DNA of 64,000 bases from Gonocerus acuteangulatus (GCA_946811695.1 OX328131.1:9067326-9131325), one strand, 5' to 3'; positions 22,415-37,131 are shown, numbered from the stretch's first letter. The notes: generated by a model from the sequence alone, not told the origin. Made by a program: numbers and translations.

Positions 22415-22577
22415 TATACATATATATATATATACAAATTTGAACCACCGTTATTTTCGGTTTCTAGGGGTTCTGAAACGCAAAATTTTCTAGTCGGCAC
22501 TTCCGGATTGTTTCATTGTATCAACCTTATAAGCGGGGTTCCTCCCTATGGGGGAGGGAGGAACCGCGCTAATTATA

Positions 22578-22810
22578 AATTAAGGCCACTTTTGCTTAAA
22601 TTAAACTAATTACCATACTAAAAACGGATACTAAAACTAAAAACAACTATTTATTAATAAAATACTCCAACACATGATTAATAATTTTACAAATCTAAAA
22701 TTAAACCGAAACTAAAACTAATAATATAACGTGAGTTTATTTTTAGTTAGAATGAATTAACGTTACATCAGTAAACTAACGTTAGTTTTTCCCAACACTG
22801 TTTATACACC
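22578..22810 (-). repeat. AT-rich element with hAT-like end
   Basis: It ends gttagtttttcccaacactg, the inverse of CAGTGTTGGGAAAAACTAAC, resembling hAT termini. It is similar in composition to 18491-18937. The left end is not defined. Confidence 0.45.
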
Positions 22811-23164
22811 TAATTCAGCTTTCAATACGAACCAGAACAGTGGGAATAAATAACTATTTTTACTCCAAAATATATATTTTTTTTAAAAAAGCTACAAACT
22901 GTAGGATCCCTAAGGTGCGGGTGTTTATTTTTCCCCATGCCAATGCTTGCTTATATGCCAGTATGAGTGTCTTAATATTTGACATACTTAGTTTGGTTGA
23001 CAATGTTTTTTGTGATTTTTTTTTTTTTATAAATATGAAATTAAAGAAAACAAAATTATCAATGAATTGTAAATTCTTTTATAACATACAGTGTGTGTCA
23101 AAAGTATTGATACAATGAGTTTATTTAGTGAAATTTACTTTTTAAACATTTAATAAACAAAATT

Positions 23165-25492
23165 CCTTGTCAGTTCTAAAATTTGTATATTGGCTGATTT
23201 CTTACAATAGGAGGCCTATTTAAATAAATAAAACAGTTTGTATATTGGCCGATTTCTTACAATAGGAGGCCTATTTAAATAAATAAAACAGTTTGTATAT
23301 TGGCCGATTTCTTACAATAGGAGGCCTATTTAAATAAATAAGACAGTTTGTATATTGGCTGATTTCTTACAATAGGAGGCCTATTTAAATAAATAAGACA
23401 GTTTGTATATTGGCCGATTTCTTACAATAGGAGGCCTATTTAAATAAATAAGACAGCTTGTATATTGGCTGATTTCTTACAATAGGAGGCCTATTTAAAT
23501 AAATAAGACAGTTTGTATATTGGCCGATTTCTTACAATAGGAGGCCTATTTAAATAAATAAGACAGTTTGTATATTGGCTGATTTCTTACAATAGGAGGC
23601 CTATTTAAATAAATAAGACAGTTTGTATATTGGCCGATTTCTTACAATAGGAGGCCTATTTAAATAAATAAGACAGTTTGTATATTGGCTGATTTCTTAC
23701 AATAGGAGGCCTATTTAAATAAATAAGACAGTTTGTATATTGGCCGATTTCTTACAATAGGAGGCCTATTTAAATAAATAAGACAGTTTGTATATTGGCT
23801 GATTTCTTACAATAGGAGGCCTATTTAAATAAATAAGACAGTTTGTATATTGGCCGATTTCTTACAATAGGAGGCCTATTTAAATAAATAAGACAGTTTG
23901 TATATTGGCTGATTTCTTACAATAAGAGGCCTATTTAAATAAATAAGACAGTTTGTATATTGGCTGATTTCTTACAATAGGAGGCCTATTTAAATAAATA
24001 AGACAGTTTGTATATTGGCCGATTTCTTACAATAGGAGGCCTATTTAAATAAATAAGACAGTTTGTATATTGGCCGATTTCTTACAATAGGAGGCCTATT
24101 TAAATAAATAAGACAGCTTGTATATTGGCTGATTTCTTACAATAGGAGGCCTATTTAAATAAATAAGACAGTTTGTATATTGGCCGATTTCTTACAATAG
24201 GAGGCCTATTTAAATAAATAAGACAGTTTGTATATTGGCTGATTTCTTACAATAGGAGGCCTATTTAAATAAATAAGACAGTTTGTATATTGGCCGATTT
24301 CTTACAATAGGAGGCCTATTTAAATAAATAAGACAGCTTGTATATTGGCTGATTTCTTACAATAGGAGGCCTATTTAAATAAATAAGACAGTTTGTATAT
24401 TGGCCGATTTCTTACAATAAGAGGCCTATTTAAATAAATAAGACAGTTTGTATATTGGCCGATTTCTTACAATAGGAGGCCTATTTAAATAAATAAGACA
24501 GTTTGTATATTGGCCGATTTCTTAATATAGGAGGCCTATTTGAATAAATAAGACAGTTTGTATATTGGCCGATTTCTTACAATAAGAGGCCTATTTAAAT
24601 AAATAAGACAGTTTGTATATTGGCTGATTTCTTACAATAGGAGGCCTATTTAAATAAATAAGACAGCTTGTATATTGGCTGATTTTTTACAATAGGAGGC
24701 CTATTTAAATAAATAAGACAGTTTGTATATTGCCTGATTTCTTACAATAGGAGGCCTATTTAAATAAATAAGACAGTTTGTATATTGGCCGATTTCTTAC
24801 AATAGGAGGCCTATTTAAATAAATAAGACAGTTTGTATATTGGCCGATTTCTTAATATAGGAGGCCTATTTGAATAAATAAGACAGTTTGTATATTGGCC
24901 GATTTCTTACAATAAGAGGCCTATTTAAATAAATAAGACAGTTTGTATATTGGCTGATTTCTTACAATAGGAGGCCTATTTAAATAAATAAGACAGTTTG
25001 TATATTGGCCGATTTCTTAATATAGGAGGCCTATTTGAATAAATAAGACAGTTTGTATATTGGCCGATTTCTTACAATAAGAGGCCTATTTAAATAAATA
25101 AGACAGTTTGTATATTGGCCGATTTCTTACAATAAGAGGCCTATTTAAATAAATAAGACAGTTTGTATATTGGCCGATTTCTTAATATAGGAGGCCTATT
25201 TGAATAAATAAGACAGTTTGTATATTGGCCGATTTCTTACAATAAGAGGCCTATTTGAATAAATAAGACAGTTTGTATATTGGCCGATTTCTTACAATAA
25301 GAGGCCTATTTAAATAAATAAGACAGTTTGTATATTGGCTGATTTCTTACAATAAGAGGCCTATTTGAATAAATAAGACAGTTTGTATATTGGCCGATTT
25401 CTTACAATAAGAGGCCTATTTAAATAAATAAGACAGTTTGTATATTGCCTGATTTCTTACAATAGGAGTCCTATTTAAATAAATAAGACAGT
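23165..25492. repeat. 55-bp satellite, about 42 copies, with higher-order structure
   Basis: The unit contains gtttgtatattggc(c/t)gatt, then aggcctatttaaataaataa. In the left half the c/t position mostly alternates, giving a 110-bp dimer. In the right half a variant with cttaatatag and tttgaa recurs at 24521, 24851, 25016 and 25181, that is, at multiples of three units (165 bp). It is preceded near 23090 by gtgtgtcaaaagtattgata, which resembles a Tc1-type terminus. Confidence 0.97.
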
Positions 25493-26745
25493 CTGAACCG
25501 TAAAGAAAATCGTACTTCCAGTTTCACCACCCCTAGTGGTAATCGAACACACCCTACATTTTCATATGTTGCGGGTTGGATTTGGCCGGGTCATGTGACT
25601 GTCTGCATGTGCAAACGTTTTCACGTAAGAGTCAACATTTTTTGGCATGTTTCGTATTTTTTCGTCTTACTGCTGATGTTTTTAGAAGACAGGAGTGTTA
25701 TTCTGTTTTATGACCTAGTTATTAAGAATTAGACAGTAGGTTTTGTGTGATGTCATTGTTTTGGTATTTCTTCTTTATTATTTGTAATTACAATTAATGT
25801 AGTATGCTTAATTTAAATTACTTACATTGCCACTTTCCAATCCTCCCCTTCTTAGGTCAGGGTTACACAACAATATAATACCAATATAATCCTGTATAGT
25901 CTTATAGAAGACATACAATCTAATCCTGATTAATCCAGGAATTCAGGGGGGCCCTGGGGGTTGGTTCAGGATTCCTGTTTCTGAAGGGATTGTCAGAACA
26001 AGAGCTGAAATACTGCCAGGATTAAGACGTTCTCCTTAGTCAATGTCTTCCAGGAATATGTATATTATTACCAGAAAATCTAAAGTACCATATTCAGAAT
26101 ACTGATGGGCAAAATGATTCTTTTCAAGGAACTATTCCTCTTGGCATAGTTATTCTTATTAAAGTAGTTCAATAAACTAGTTCAAATTAACTACATAGTT
26201 CATTTCTAATTTGGAGCTAACAAAATTCAAAACTTGAGACCATTTGTCAATTAGTAAAATCCAATAAATAAGAGCAATAAAAATCCTTAAACCTAGCAAT
26301 CATGAGTAAAATATAATTAATTTCCTAAAAAAATTGAGAAACCCAGATTTATTTTTTATTTTATTTTATTTTTTTGTATTATAAAATAAAAAATACAATA
26401 GCACATGTGTACCTCTATACCACACAAACAAAATATTTCTAGATTTAACCCTGCAGTACTTAAGATTTGGGTCAACAATTATTTATAAACGGAAAAATAC
26501 TACAAAAACCCTGACTTATATTACGTACTACGTACTACGACTTATCCCAATAAGGATGATACTAATAATTATTTAAAGATTTGAAGAAATTATATACTGA
26601 TCAGTAGAGCCCGGAAATTAGGCAAAATGCCTTTTTTATCAGAATGGATATATTGCAGAATCATAAAGAAATAAATATGTTTTCGTATTTAGGTAGAGTA
26701 AAGAGAATTTTCATTTTGCCTTTTTTGCCTATTTTAAGATTTAAA

Positions 26746-26776
<31 letters not shown>

Positions 26777-26920
26777 CTCGTTATGCATTTTTTTCTGCGA
26801 TTTAAATTGTGACCAACAACATTGTGCACATAGTGACTTTCAATTCATCGAAGAGAAAAAAGGTTGCAAAAATTAAATTACATATTGCCGTCACCAATAT
26901 CTATTCGAAACAGGGCCGCC
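25493..26920. other. No gene recognised
   Basis: AT-rich sequence with a T run at about 26750-26776. There is one small repeated trinucleotide-like stretch near 26525 (acgtactacgtactacg). No convincing exon was found on either strand. Confidence 0.5.
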
Positions 26921-26924
26921 ACAT

Positions 26925-27000
26925 GGGGGGGACAGCCAGGTAGAGTTGTCCCGGGCCCGGGCGCCGGCGGGGCCCGGGCCGGGCCTCGCAAAGTGGAAAA
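26925..27000. other. GC-rich island within AT-rich DNA
   Basis: gggcccgggcgccggcgggg and neighbouring sequence form a GC peak of about 75 bp. It looks like the end of a decayed transposon rather than a promoter, because no exon follows. G/C-run sequences resembling the 7123-7396 MITE lie just to the right (27220-27320). Confidence 0.5.
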
Positions 27001-27654
27001 AATGTATAGGTTATGAGCTGGTAAAAAGAATGGGGTTTAGAAATATAGACGGGCGTAGCCTATATTTATTGGAATGGGATCTATATTTTTTTTTTTAATG
27101 TACAACAAAACAAGTGCAGTCCCAGAATAGTATATTTCATTAGAAGTCGTAATAAAACTACAAGTACCGAAAGCGACCTTTGCTGCACCGATTGTCGGCT
27201 TTTATTCTCATTTCGCTCAAAACTCCCCCACCCCCAAAATTCCCCGGTGATGCCAGCCCCCCCAAATTCCCCGGTGCTACCAGCCCCCCCCCCCAAAATA
27301 TTTCCTATATACGCCCCTGCTTTCGATCCCACGTAGTTTTCTAGTTCGTTTAGTTCCTGAATTGGGTTGAACATTGATTAGGTGGCGAGGAGGGGATAAA
27401 AGAACGGTAGTTCACTAAAATGAAGAGCGCTCCGAACAGTTCCTAAATAGTTCTTCAGAACTCCTTTTAGAGCTCCTGAACTACACATCCCGAATTCAGA
27501 ACAAACATTTTAGTATTCTTGTTGAAAATAAACAGGGCCTAGATGAATAACATTTTTTTTTTATTTTGGGGATTCATTTAAGTTTCAATTGGAGATATAT
27601 TCACTAATAATATTTTTATCAGCATTCAGCATATTTTTTTATCACTATAAAGGG

Positions 27655-28927
<1,273 letters not shown>

Positions 28928-29029
28928 TTTGCTTTTATGGACAGTAAATAGAGATTTACACTTTACTGAAAAAAGATATGGGTTCGCAAGAACCTGAGTC
29001 GAATGCTTTACAACTGAGCCAAAATCGCT

Positions 29030-29030
29030 C

Positions 29031-29108
<78 letters not shown>

Positions 29109-29131
29109 TAGATAGATAGATAGATAGATAG
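29030..29131. repeat. Compound microsatellite (CT)n-(TA)n-(GATA)n
   Basis: Three adjacent simple repeats. The sequence from 29132 to 29750 has no gene; near 29250 the phrase aacgtttccgccttcaggcc resembles conserved phrases in Penelope-type terminal repeats, but this is weak. Confidence 0.9.
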
Positions 29132-29754
29132 TCTTTTAATATCCTTGTTTTCTCCAAAATAAAATTCTACGGTCAAGCTTAATTAAAAACAACTTATTAT
29201 AATCATCACCTCAGACCACAAATATTTCATTTATTTATTTTATCTCCTTGCACATAACGTTTCCGCCTTCAGGCCATTTTCAAATCACTGGAAAATAAGT
29301 GTTAACTACACATTAAACCCTCTTATTCTATCATTTATATTAATATAACAAGCCTAATTCAATATTTGTATATAATTTAAAACTTATTTTACCTTTAAAC
29401 CAGCAGCCTCTTTCTTACACACTGTATTCTAGGGCTTGCCATCCTGGCATATTTCTCAACGTCCGAACATTTAACCATAAAATTATTATTATATATTTTA
29501 TTATAAAATTATCCCAATTCTACATTAATTTATAAATCCACTCAATTAACACAGCAATTCCATTTTCTTTACTATCCTTGATAAGAATATTTCATGACCT
29601 AAAATACTTATCTATGCCTATTATAAATATACACATCATTAAAAACAATTTTAAAATATAATAATAGACCCAAACGCGTAATACATTCATATTTACTTAT
29701 TTTTTATTTTGTTTGTTTTATACATAATAACACATTAAATATAGTATTCAGATG

Positions 29755-30001
29755 CAGTAGAGGTATCTGATTCTTCACCATAGGGCACAAAAGGGAAATA
29801 AATTGGTCAGATAAAGTGGTATGCTACGGCAGCCTGATTTCCCCCTTTGCAGGTACCCATTAATAAATTAATTAAAGGCTGGGGCAGCCTAAGGACGGTC
29901 AGGAAGGCCGAATCCAACCCACAAACGAAGACACGACAAGATAAAAATCTTTAGCTGCAGCATATTAGTCCAGTGCTCTACCACTGAGCTAACCTCGCCT
30001 C
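29755..30001 (-). mobile_element. SINE-B copy, minus strand
   Basis: From gaggtatctgattcttcacc to the tRNA-like head complement agtccagtgctctaccactg. It is more diverged in the body than the 2914 and 50239 copies. Confidence 0.88.
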
Positions 30002-30022
30002 GTTAGCTCAGTGGTAGAGCTA

Positions 30023-30076
<54 letters not shown>

Positions 30077-30078
30077 TA
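30002..30078 (+). repeat. Inverted second tRNA head plus (TA)n
   Basis: gttagctcagtggtagag (30002-30019) is a plus-strand tRNA-like half-head. It pairs perfectly over 18 bp with 29976-29993 of the adjacent minus-strand SINE across an 8-nt loop. It runs straight into about 50 bp of (TA)n. Confidence 0.85.
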
Positions 30079-30676
30079 CCGTTCTTTACAACAAATATCC
30101 GTTCTTAATGAAAATATGGATCATAAAATATGAGTCATAATTGTTTCACATTGGTGCGTATTAACTCAAAATTCAGTAAAACTACGTTGATTTACAAGGC
30201 AATAAATAGGAACAGGGTGAAATACTGGTTTCCGACATTTCTAAAAACCCCATTTCTACAAACAATTTGAACCCGTCAACGACAAACACTCGAAATGACA
30301 ACATCAAGATTCGAGTGTTGCTGTGTGGATTTTTCCTGCTGCTCCAATCCTGCGCCTGAGTTCTGGTTCCTGAGCATCCACTCGAGATCAAAGCAAGAGT
30401 AAACCAACCTTTTTAAAAACCTTTCCGTACTTGAGAGAGAGAGAAAAAAGGTTAAATTTCTCTCTTTTTACAAGAATGTAAGACCCCACTCTTCAAAAGA
30501 GTTTTAGCCAGCTTTAATTTCAGACCTTAAGAGGTTTTCTGACAGCGCTAGAATCTTCTAGGCTAGTTATAAAAGCAGTTGACAGCTTTAGAACACAAAT
30601 ATTATCATTTAAAAATGAAGTAAAAATATTTACAGTAGATGGTACAATATTAAAGGATCGATTGTTAAAATAAATA
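30079..30676. other. No gene recognised
   Basis: Minus-strand ORFs of 69 and 80 codons here lack any recognisable motif. The second overlaps the foldback arm that follows. Confidence 0.5.
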
Positions 30677-31275
30677 ATACCCTTTTCGAATAGACGGAAA
30701 AGTTCAATTCCGCATGCGCGGAATTTTTTGAGAAATATTACCGACGGTTTCGTCATTTGCAAAATCTTATTTCAAGGAACAACACAATACGTGAAACATA
30801 AAAACTGATTATGTCTCGTTTAAGACTAGGGAAGGCTTTGATAGGTCAGACAAAGGAAATAGTGTCTAATATTTATCAACCCTTAGCCAAAGCTAAGACT
30901 AAAAACGTTTTAAACCTCCTGGTGATAAGGTTATAACAGAGAGTATTTACAATTCCAATTTCTTGCACGGGGAATATAAGCCGGGCCCGTGTCCCTCCAA
31001 TTAAACCATCTATTTGAACGGGCTATAGTCTAAATTGTATTCAGCCTTAGCTTTGGCTAGGTATTGATAAATATTAAACATTATCTCCCTTGTCTGATCT
31101 CTCATAGCCTTCCATGGTCCTAAAAGAGACATAATCAGTTTTTATTGAGTTTGTCCATTATAATTATATATTGTCCATTGTAATGGAAATACAAATGGCG
31201 GAACCGTAGGGAATATTTCCCTCAAAATTTCGCGCATGCGGGATTAGAACTATTCAACCTATATGAACGGGCTAT
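30677..31275. mobile_element. Foldback element, family 3
   Basis: Inverted arms are aaaactgattatgtctcgtt... near 30800 against ...gagacataatcagtttttat near 31140, including ttagccaaagctaag / ccttagctttggcta. The outer ends carry cgcatgcg and 'cgggctata'-like phrases. Copies or fragments lie at 7405, 7975 and 60560. Non-coding. Confidence 0.85.
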
Positions 31276-31439
31276 ACATTATTTGACAAGGTAGGATATC
31301 AAATCATCCAGGTAGACCGATTTTGCTGTTTAACGAAATCGTTCAATCGTTTGCTAAGGGAATGATAAATACCAAGTTTCGTGGGGAAAAAAAACTAAAG
31401 CTGTGACGTGAATTTTCTTTTTCGTTTTTAACGGCGTAT

Positions 31440-31600
31440 CAACTATTGGGCTATTAACGCCGGGCTATCTACAGGTTACCACCCCTTTATAATGCCAACA
31501 GCATGTGGTCAGTAACCCATTCAGGTACTGGCCAAGCCCGACGACGTTGCTTAACTTATCAACTCGGTAATCTACGGGAACCGGTACAACCAACGTGGCT
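31440..31600 (-). mobile_element. 5S rRNA-derived SINE, minus strand
   Basis: On the minus strand it runs 'tagccacgttgg', ccggttcccgtagattaccg, aagttaagcaacgtcg and tgctgttggc, then the middle module aggggtggtaacctgtagat, then a tail ending gatacgccgttaaaa. It has the same head-middle-tail order as 12653-12843 but keeps more of the 5S loop region. Confidence 0.87.
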
Positions 31601-31690
31601 ATCCTGGCTAGAAAAGTGTGGTAACCTATAGATAACCCGTCCCAAAATTCTTAGTTAATAATACTGGACGTTAAAATTTAAATAAATAAA
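31596..31690 (+). repeat. SINE-A 3' fragment
   Basis: ctatcctggctagaaaagtg to 'ggacgttaaaatttaaata'. It is a plus-strand tail abutting the head of the minus-strand 5S-derived SINE. Confidence 0.8.
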
Positions 31691-31807
31691 TATTGTAAAA
31701 GGAAAAATGTTAAAGAAAAACAGAGCCCGTATAATGACTGCATAAAATGACGGATGAGGTTTACATAATTGACATGGCCTTTATTTCTTATGTATAATCC
31801 ATCTTAC

Positions 31808-34800
31808 AAAACAAATATATGCATGTAGGCCGATAAACATATTAGGGATTGAGGCCAGCTTATCGCTCAAGTATCAAAACATTCCCTACAAATATATGCA
31901 TGTAGGCCGATAAACATATTAGGGATTGAGGCCAGCTTATCGCTCAAGTATCAAAACATTCCCTACAAATATATGCATGTAGGCCGATAAACATATTAGG
32001 GATTGAGGCCAGCTTATCGCTCAAGTATCAAAACATTCCCTACAAATATATGCATGTAGGCCGATAAACATATTAGGGATTGAGGCCAGCTTATCGCTCA
32101 AGTATCAAAACATTCCCTACAAATATATGCATGTAGGCCGATAAACATATTAGGGATTGAGGCCAGCTTATCGCTCAAGTATCAAAACATTCCCTACAAA
32201 TATATGCATGTAGGCCGATAAACATATTAGGGATTGAGGCCAGCTTATCGCTCAAGTATCAAAACATTCCCTACAAATATATGCATGTAGGCCGATAAAC
32301 ATATTAGGGATTGAGGCCAGCTTATCGCTCAAGTATCAAAACATTCCCTACAAATATATGCATGTAGGCCGATAAACATATTAGGGATTGAGGCCAGCTT
32401 ATCGCTCAAGTATCAAAACATTCCCTACAAATATATGCATGTAGGCCGATAAACATATTAGGGATTGAGGCCAGCTTATCGCTCAAGTATCAAAACATTC
32501 CCTACAAATATATGCATGTAGGCCGATAAACATATTAGGGATTGAGGCCAGCTTATCGCTCAAGTATCAAAACATTCCCTACAAATATATGCATGTAGGC
32601 CGATAAACATATTAGGGATTGAGGCCAGCTTATCGCTCAAGTATCAAAACATTCCCTACAAATATATGCATGTAGGCCGATAAACATATTAGGGATTGAG
32701 GCCAGCTTATCGCTCAAGTATCAAAACATTCCCTACAAATATATGCATGTAGGCCGATAAACATATTAGGGATTGAGGCCAGCTTATCGCTCAAGTATCA
32801 AAACATTCCCTACAAATATATGCATGTAGGCCGATAAACATATTAGGGATTGAGGCCAGCTTATCGCTCAAGTATCAAAACATTCCCTACAAATATATGC
32901 ATGTAGGCCGATAAACATATTAGGGATTGAGGCCAGCTTATCGCTCAAGTATCAAAACATTCCCTACAAATATATGCATGTAGGCCGATAAACATATTAG
33001 GGATTGAGGCCAGCTTATCGCTCAAGTATCAAAACATTCCCTACAAATATATGCATGTAGGCCGATAAACATATTAGGGATTGAGGCCAGCTTATCGCTC
33101 AAGTATCAAAACATTCCCTACAAATATATGCATGTAGGCCGATAAACATATTAGGGATTGAGGCCAGCTTATCGCTCAAGTATCAAAACATTCCCTACAA
33201 ATATATGCATGTAGGCCGATAAACATATTAGGGATTGAGGCCAGCTTATCGCTCAAGTATCAAAACATTCCCTACAAATATATGCATGTAGGCCGATAAA
33301 CATATTAGGGATTGAGGCCAGCTTATCGCTCAAGTATCAAAACATTCCCTACAAATATATGCATGTAGGCCGATAAACATATTAGGGATTGAGGCCAGCT
33401 TATCGCTCAAGTATCAAAACATTCCCTACAAATATATGCATGTAGGCCGATAAACATATTAGGGATTGAGGCCAGCTTATCGCTCAAGTATCAAAACATT
33501 CCCTACAAATATATGCATGTAGGCCGATAAACATATTAGGGATTGAGGCCAGCTTATCGCTCAAGTATCAAAACATTCCCTACAAATATATGCATGTAGG
33601 CCGATAAACATATTAGGGATTGAGGCCAGCTTATCGCTCAAGTATCAAAACATTCCCTACAAATATATGCATGTAGGCCGATAAACATATTAGGGATTGA
33701 GGCCAGCTTATCGCTCAAGTATCAAAACATTCCCTACAAATATATGCATGTAGGCCGATAAACATATTAGGGATTGAGGCCAGCTTATCGCTCAAGTATC
33801 AAAACATTCCCTACAAATATATGCATGTAGGCCGATAAACATATTAGGGATTGAGGCCAGCTTATCGCTCAAGTATCAAAACATTCCCTACAAATATATG
33901 CATGTAGGCCGATAAACATATTAGGGATTGAGGCCAGCTTATCGCTCAAGTATCAAAACATTCCCTACAAATATATGCATGTAGGCCGATAAACATATTA
34001 GGGATTGAGGCCAGCTTATCGCTCAAGTATCAAAACATTCCCTACAAATATATGCATGTAGGCCGATAAACATATTAGGGATTGAGGCCAGCTTATCGCT
34101 CAAGTATCAAAACATTCCCTACAAATATATGCATGTAGGCCGATAAACATATTAGGGATTGAGGCCAGCTTATCGCTCAAGTATCAAAACATTCCCTACA
34201 AATATATGCATGTAGGCCGATAAACATATTAGGGATTGAGGCCAGCTTATCGCTCAAGTATCAAAACATTCCCTACAAATATATGCATGTAGGCCGATAA
34301 ACATATTAGGGATTGAGGCCAGCTTATCGCTCAAGTATCAAAACATTCCCTACAAATATATGCATGTAGGCCGATAAACATATTAGGGATTGAGGCCAGC
34401 TTATCGCTCAAGTATCAAAACATTCCCTACAAATATATGCATGTAGGCCGATAAACATATTAGGGATTGAGGCCAGCTTATCGCTCAAGTATCAAAACAT
34501 TCCCTACAAATATATGCATGTAGGCCGATAAACATATTAGGGATTGAGGCCAGCTTATCGCTCAAGTATCAAAACATTCCCTACAAATATATGCATGTAG
34601 GCCGATAAACATATTAGGGATTGAGGCCAGCTTATCGCTCAAGTATCAAAACATTCCCTACAAATATATGCATGTAGGCCGATAAACATATTAGGGATTG
34701 AGGCCAGCTTATCGCTCAAGTATCAAAACATTCCCTACAAATATATGCATGTAGGCCGATAAACATATTAGGGATTGAGGCCAGCTTATCGCTCAAGTAT

Positions 34801-37131
34801 CAAAACATTCCCTACAAATATATGCATGTAGGCCGATAAACATATTAGGGATTGAGGCCAGCTTATCGCTCAAGTATCAAAACATTCCCTACAAATATAT
34901 GCATGTAGGCCGATAAACATATTAGGGATTGAGGCCAGCTTATCGCTCAAGTATCAAAACATTCCCTACAAATATATGCATGTAGGCCGATAAACATATT
35001 AGGGATTGAGGCCAGCTTATCGCTCAAGTATCAAAACATTCCCTACAAATATATGCATGTAGGCCGATAAACATATTAGGGATTGAGGCCAGCTTATCGC
35101 TCAAGTATCAAAACATTCCCTACAAATATATGCATGTAGGCCGATAAACATATTAGGGATTGAGGCCAGCTTATCGCTCAAGTATCAAAACATTCCCTAC
35201 AAATATATGCATGTAGGCCGATAAACATATTAGGGATTGAGGCCAGCTTATCGCTCAAGTATCAAAACATTCCCTACAAATATATGCATGTAGGCCGATA
35301 AACATATTAGGGATTGAGGCCAGCTTATCGCTCAAGTATCAAAACATTCCCTACAAATATATGCATGTAGGCCGATAAACATATTAGGGATTGAGGCCAG
35401 CTTATCGCTCAAGTATCAAAACATTCCCTACAAATATATGCATGTAGGCCGATAAACATATTAGGGATTGAGGCCAGCTTATCGCTCAAGTATCAAAACA
35501 TTCCCTACAAATATATGCATGTAGGCCGATAAACATATTAGGGATTGAGGCCAGCTTATCGCTCAAGTATCAAAACATTCCCTACAAATATATGCATGTA
35601 GGCCGATAAACATATTAGGGATTGAGGCCAGCTTATCGCTCAAGTATCAAAACATTCCCTACAAATATATGCATGTAGGCCGATAAACATATTAGGGATT
35701 GAGGCCAGCTTATCGCTCAAGTATCAAAACATTCCCTACAAATATATGCATGTAGGCCGATAAACATATTAGGGATTGAGGCCAGCTTATCGCTCAAGTA
35801 TCAAAACATTCCCTACAAATATATGCATGTAGGCCGATAAACATATTAGGGATTGAGGCCAGCTTATCGCTCAAGTATCAAAACATTCCCTACAAATATA
35901 TGCATGTAGGCCGATAAACATATTAGGGATTGAGGCCAGCTTATCGCTCAAGTATCAAAACATTCCCTACAAATATATGCATGTAGGCCGATAAACATAT
36001 TAGGGATTGAGGCCAGCTTATCGCTCAAGTATCAAAACATTCCCTACAAATATATGCATGTAGGCCGATAAACATATTAGGGATTGAGGCCAGCTTATCG
36101 CTCAAGTATCAAAACATTCCCTACAAATATATGCATGTAGGCCGATAAACATATTAGGGATTGAGGCCAGCTTATCGCTCAAGCATCAAAACATTCCCTA
36201 CAAATATATGCATGTAGGCCGATAAACATATTAGGGATTGAGGCCAGCTTATCGCTCAAGTATCAAAACATTCCCTACAAATATATGCATGTAGGCCGAT
36301 AAACATATTAGGGATTGAGGCCAGCTTATCGCTCAAGCATCAAAACATTCCCTACAAATATATGCATGTAGGCCGATAAACATATTAGGGATTGAGGCCA
36401 GCTTATCGCTCAAGTATCAAAACATTCCCTACAAATATATGCATGTAGGCCGATAAACATATTAGGGATTGAGGCCAGCTTATCGCTCAAGTATCAAAAC
36501 ATTCCCTACAAATATATGCATGTAGGCCGATAAACATATTAGGGATTGAGGCCAGCTTATCGCTCAAGTATCAAAACATTCCCTACAAATATATGCATGT
36601 AGGCCGATAAACATATTAGGGATTGAGGCCAGCTTATCGCTCAAGTATCAAAACATTCCCTACAAATATATGCATGTAGGCCGATAAACATATTAGGGAT
36701 TGAGGCCAGCTTATCGCTCAAGTATCAAAACATTCCCTACAAATATATGCATGTAGGCCGATAAACATATTAGGGATTGAGGCCAGCTTATCGCTCAAGT
36801 ATCAAAACATTCCCTACAAATATATGCATGTAGGCCGATAAACATATTAGGGATTGAGGCCAGCTTATCGCTCAAGTATCAAAACATTCCCTACAAATAT
36901 ATGCATGTAGGCCGATAAACATATTAGGGATTGAGGCCAGCTTATCGCTCAAGTATCAAAACATTCCCTACAAATATATGCATGTAGGCCGATAAACATA
37001 TTAGGGATTGAGGCCAGCTTATCGCTCAAGTATCAAAACATTCCCTACAAATATATGCATGTAGGCCGATAAACATATTAGGGATTGAGGCCAGCTTATC
37101 GCTCAAGTATCAAAACATTCCCTACAAATAT
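31808..37131. repeat. 77-bp satellite, about 69 nearly identical copies
   Basis: The unit starts 'ccctacaaatatatgcatg' and includes ggccgataaacatattaggg and 'ccagcttatcgctcaagtat'. Successive units start at 31884, 31961 and so on without phase slip. I noticed only one repeated substitution (t to c, giving gctcaagcat) near 36183 and 36337, exactly two units apart. This uniformity over 5.3 kb implies recent amplification or strong homogenisation. Confidence 0.98.

Larger units (their letters stand above)
17190..22577 (+). repeat. Family 2 composite repeat, copy 2 (expanded to about 5.4 kb)
   Basis: It begins 'aactagctgactacccgtgc' near 17191, a phrase typical of interspersed repeats in insects, and passes through the same blocks as copy 1, including (GAGT)n at 18424-18478. 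It ends ggaaccgcgctaa at about 22575. It is longer than copy 1 because of a roughly 450-bp insertion at 18491-18937 and a 703-bp tandem amplification at about 19620-22070. (TA)n lies at 22364-22436. No ORF with a domain is seen. Confidence 0.75.

Noticed and set aside
23165..25492. CRISPR-like array
   Set aside because: It is a head-to-tail satellite without spacers; what varies is point substitutions within the unit.
26925..27000. CpG-island promoter
   Set aside because: It is only about 75 bp, with no exon downstream on either strand and repeat fragments adjacent.
29225..29290. Fourth hammerhead motif
   Set aside because: GAAACGTT-like phrases are present but there is no CUGANGA-stem II-GAAA arrangement with a real stem.
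31808..37131. CRISPR-like array
   Set aside because: The 77-bp units are identical throughout with no unique spacers, and the host is a eukaryote.
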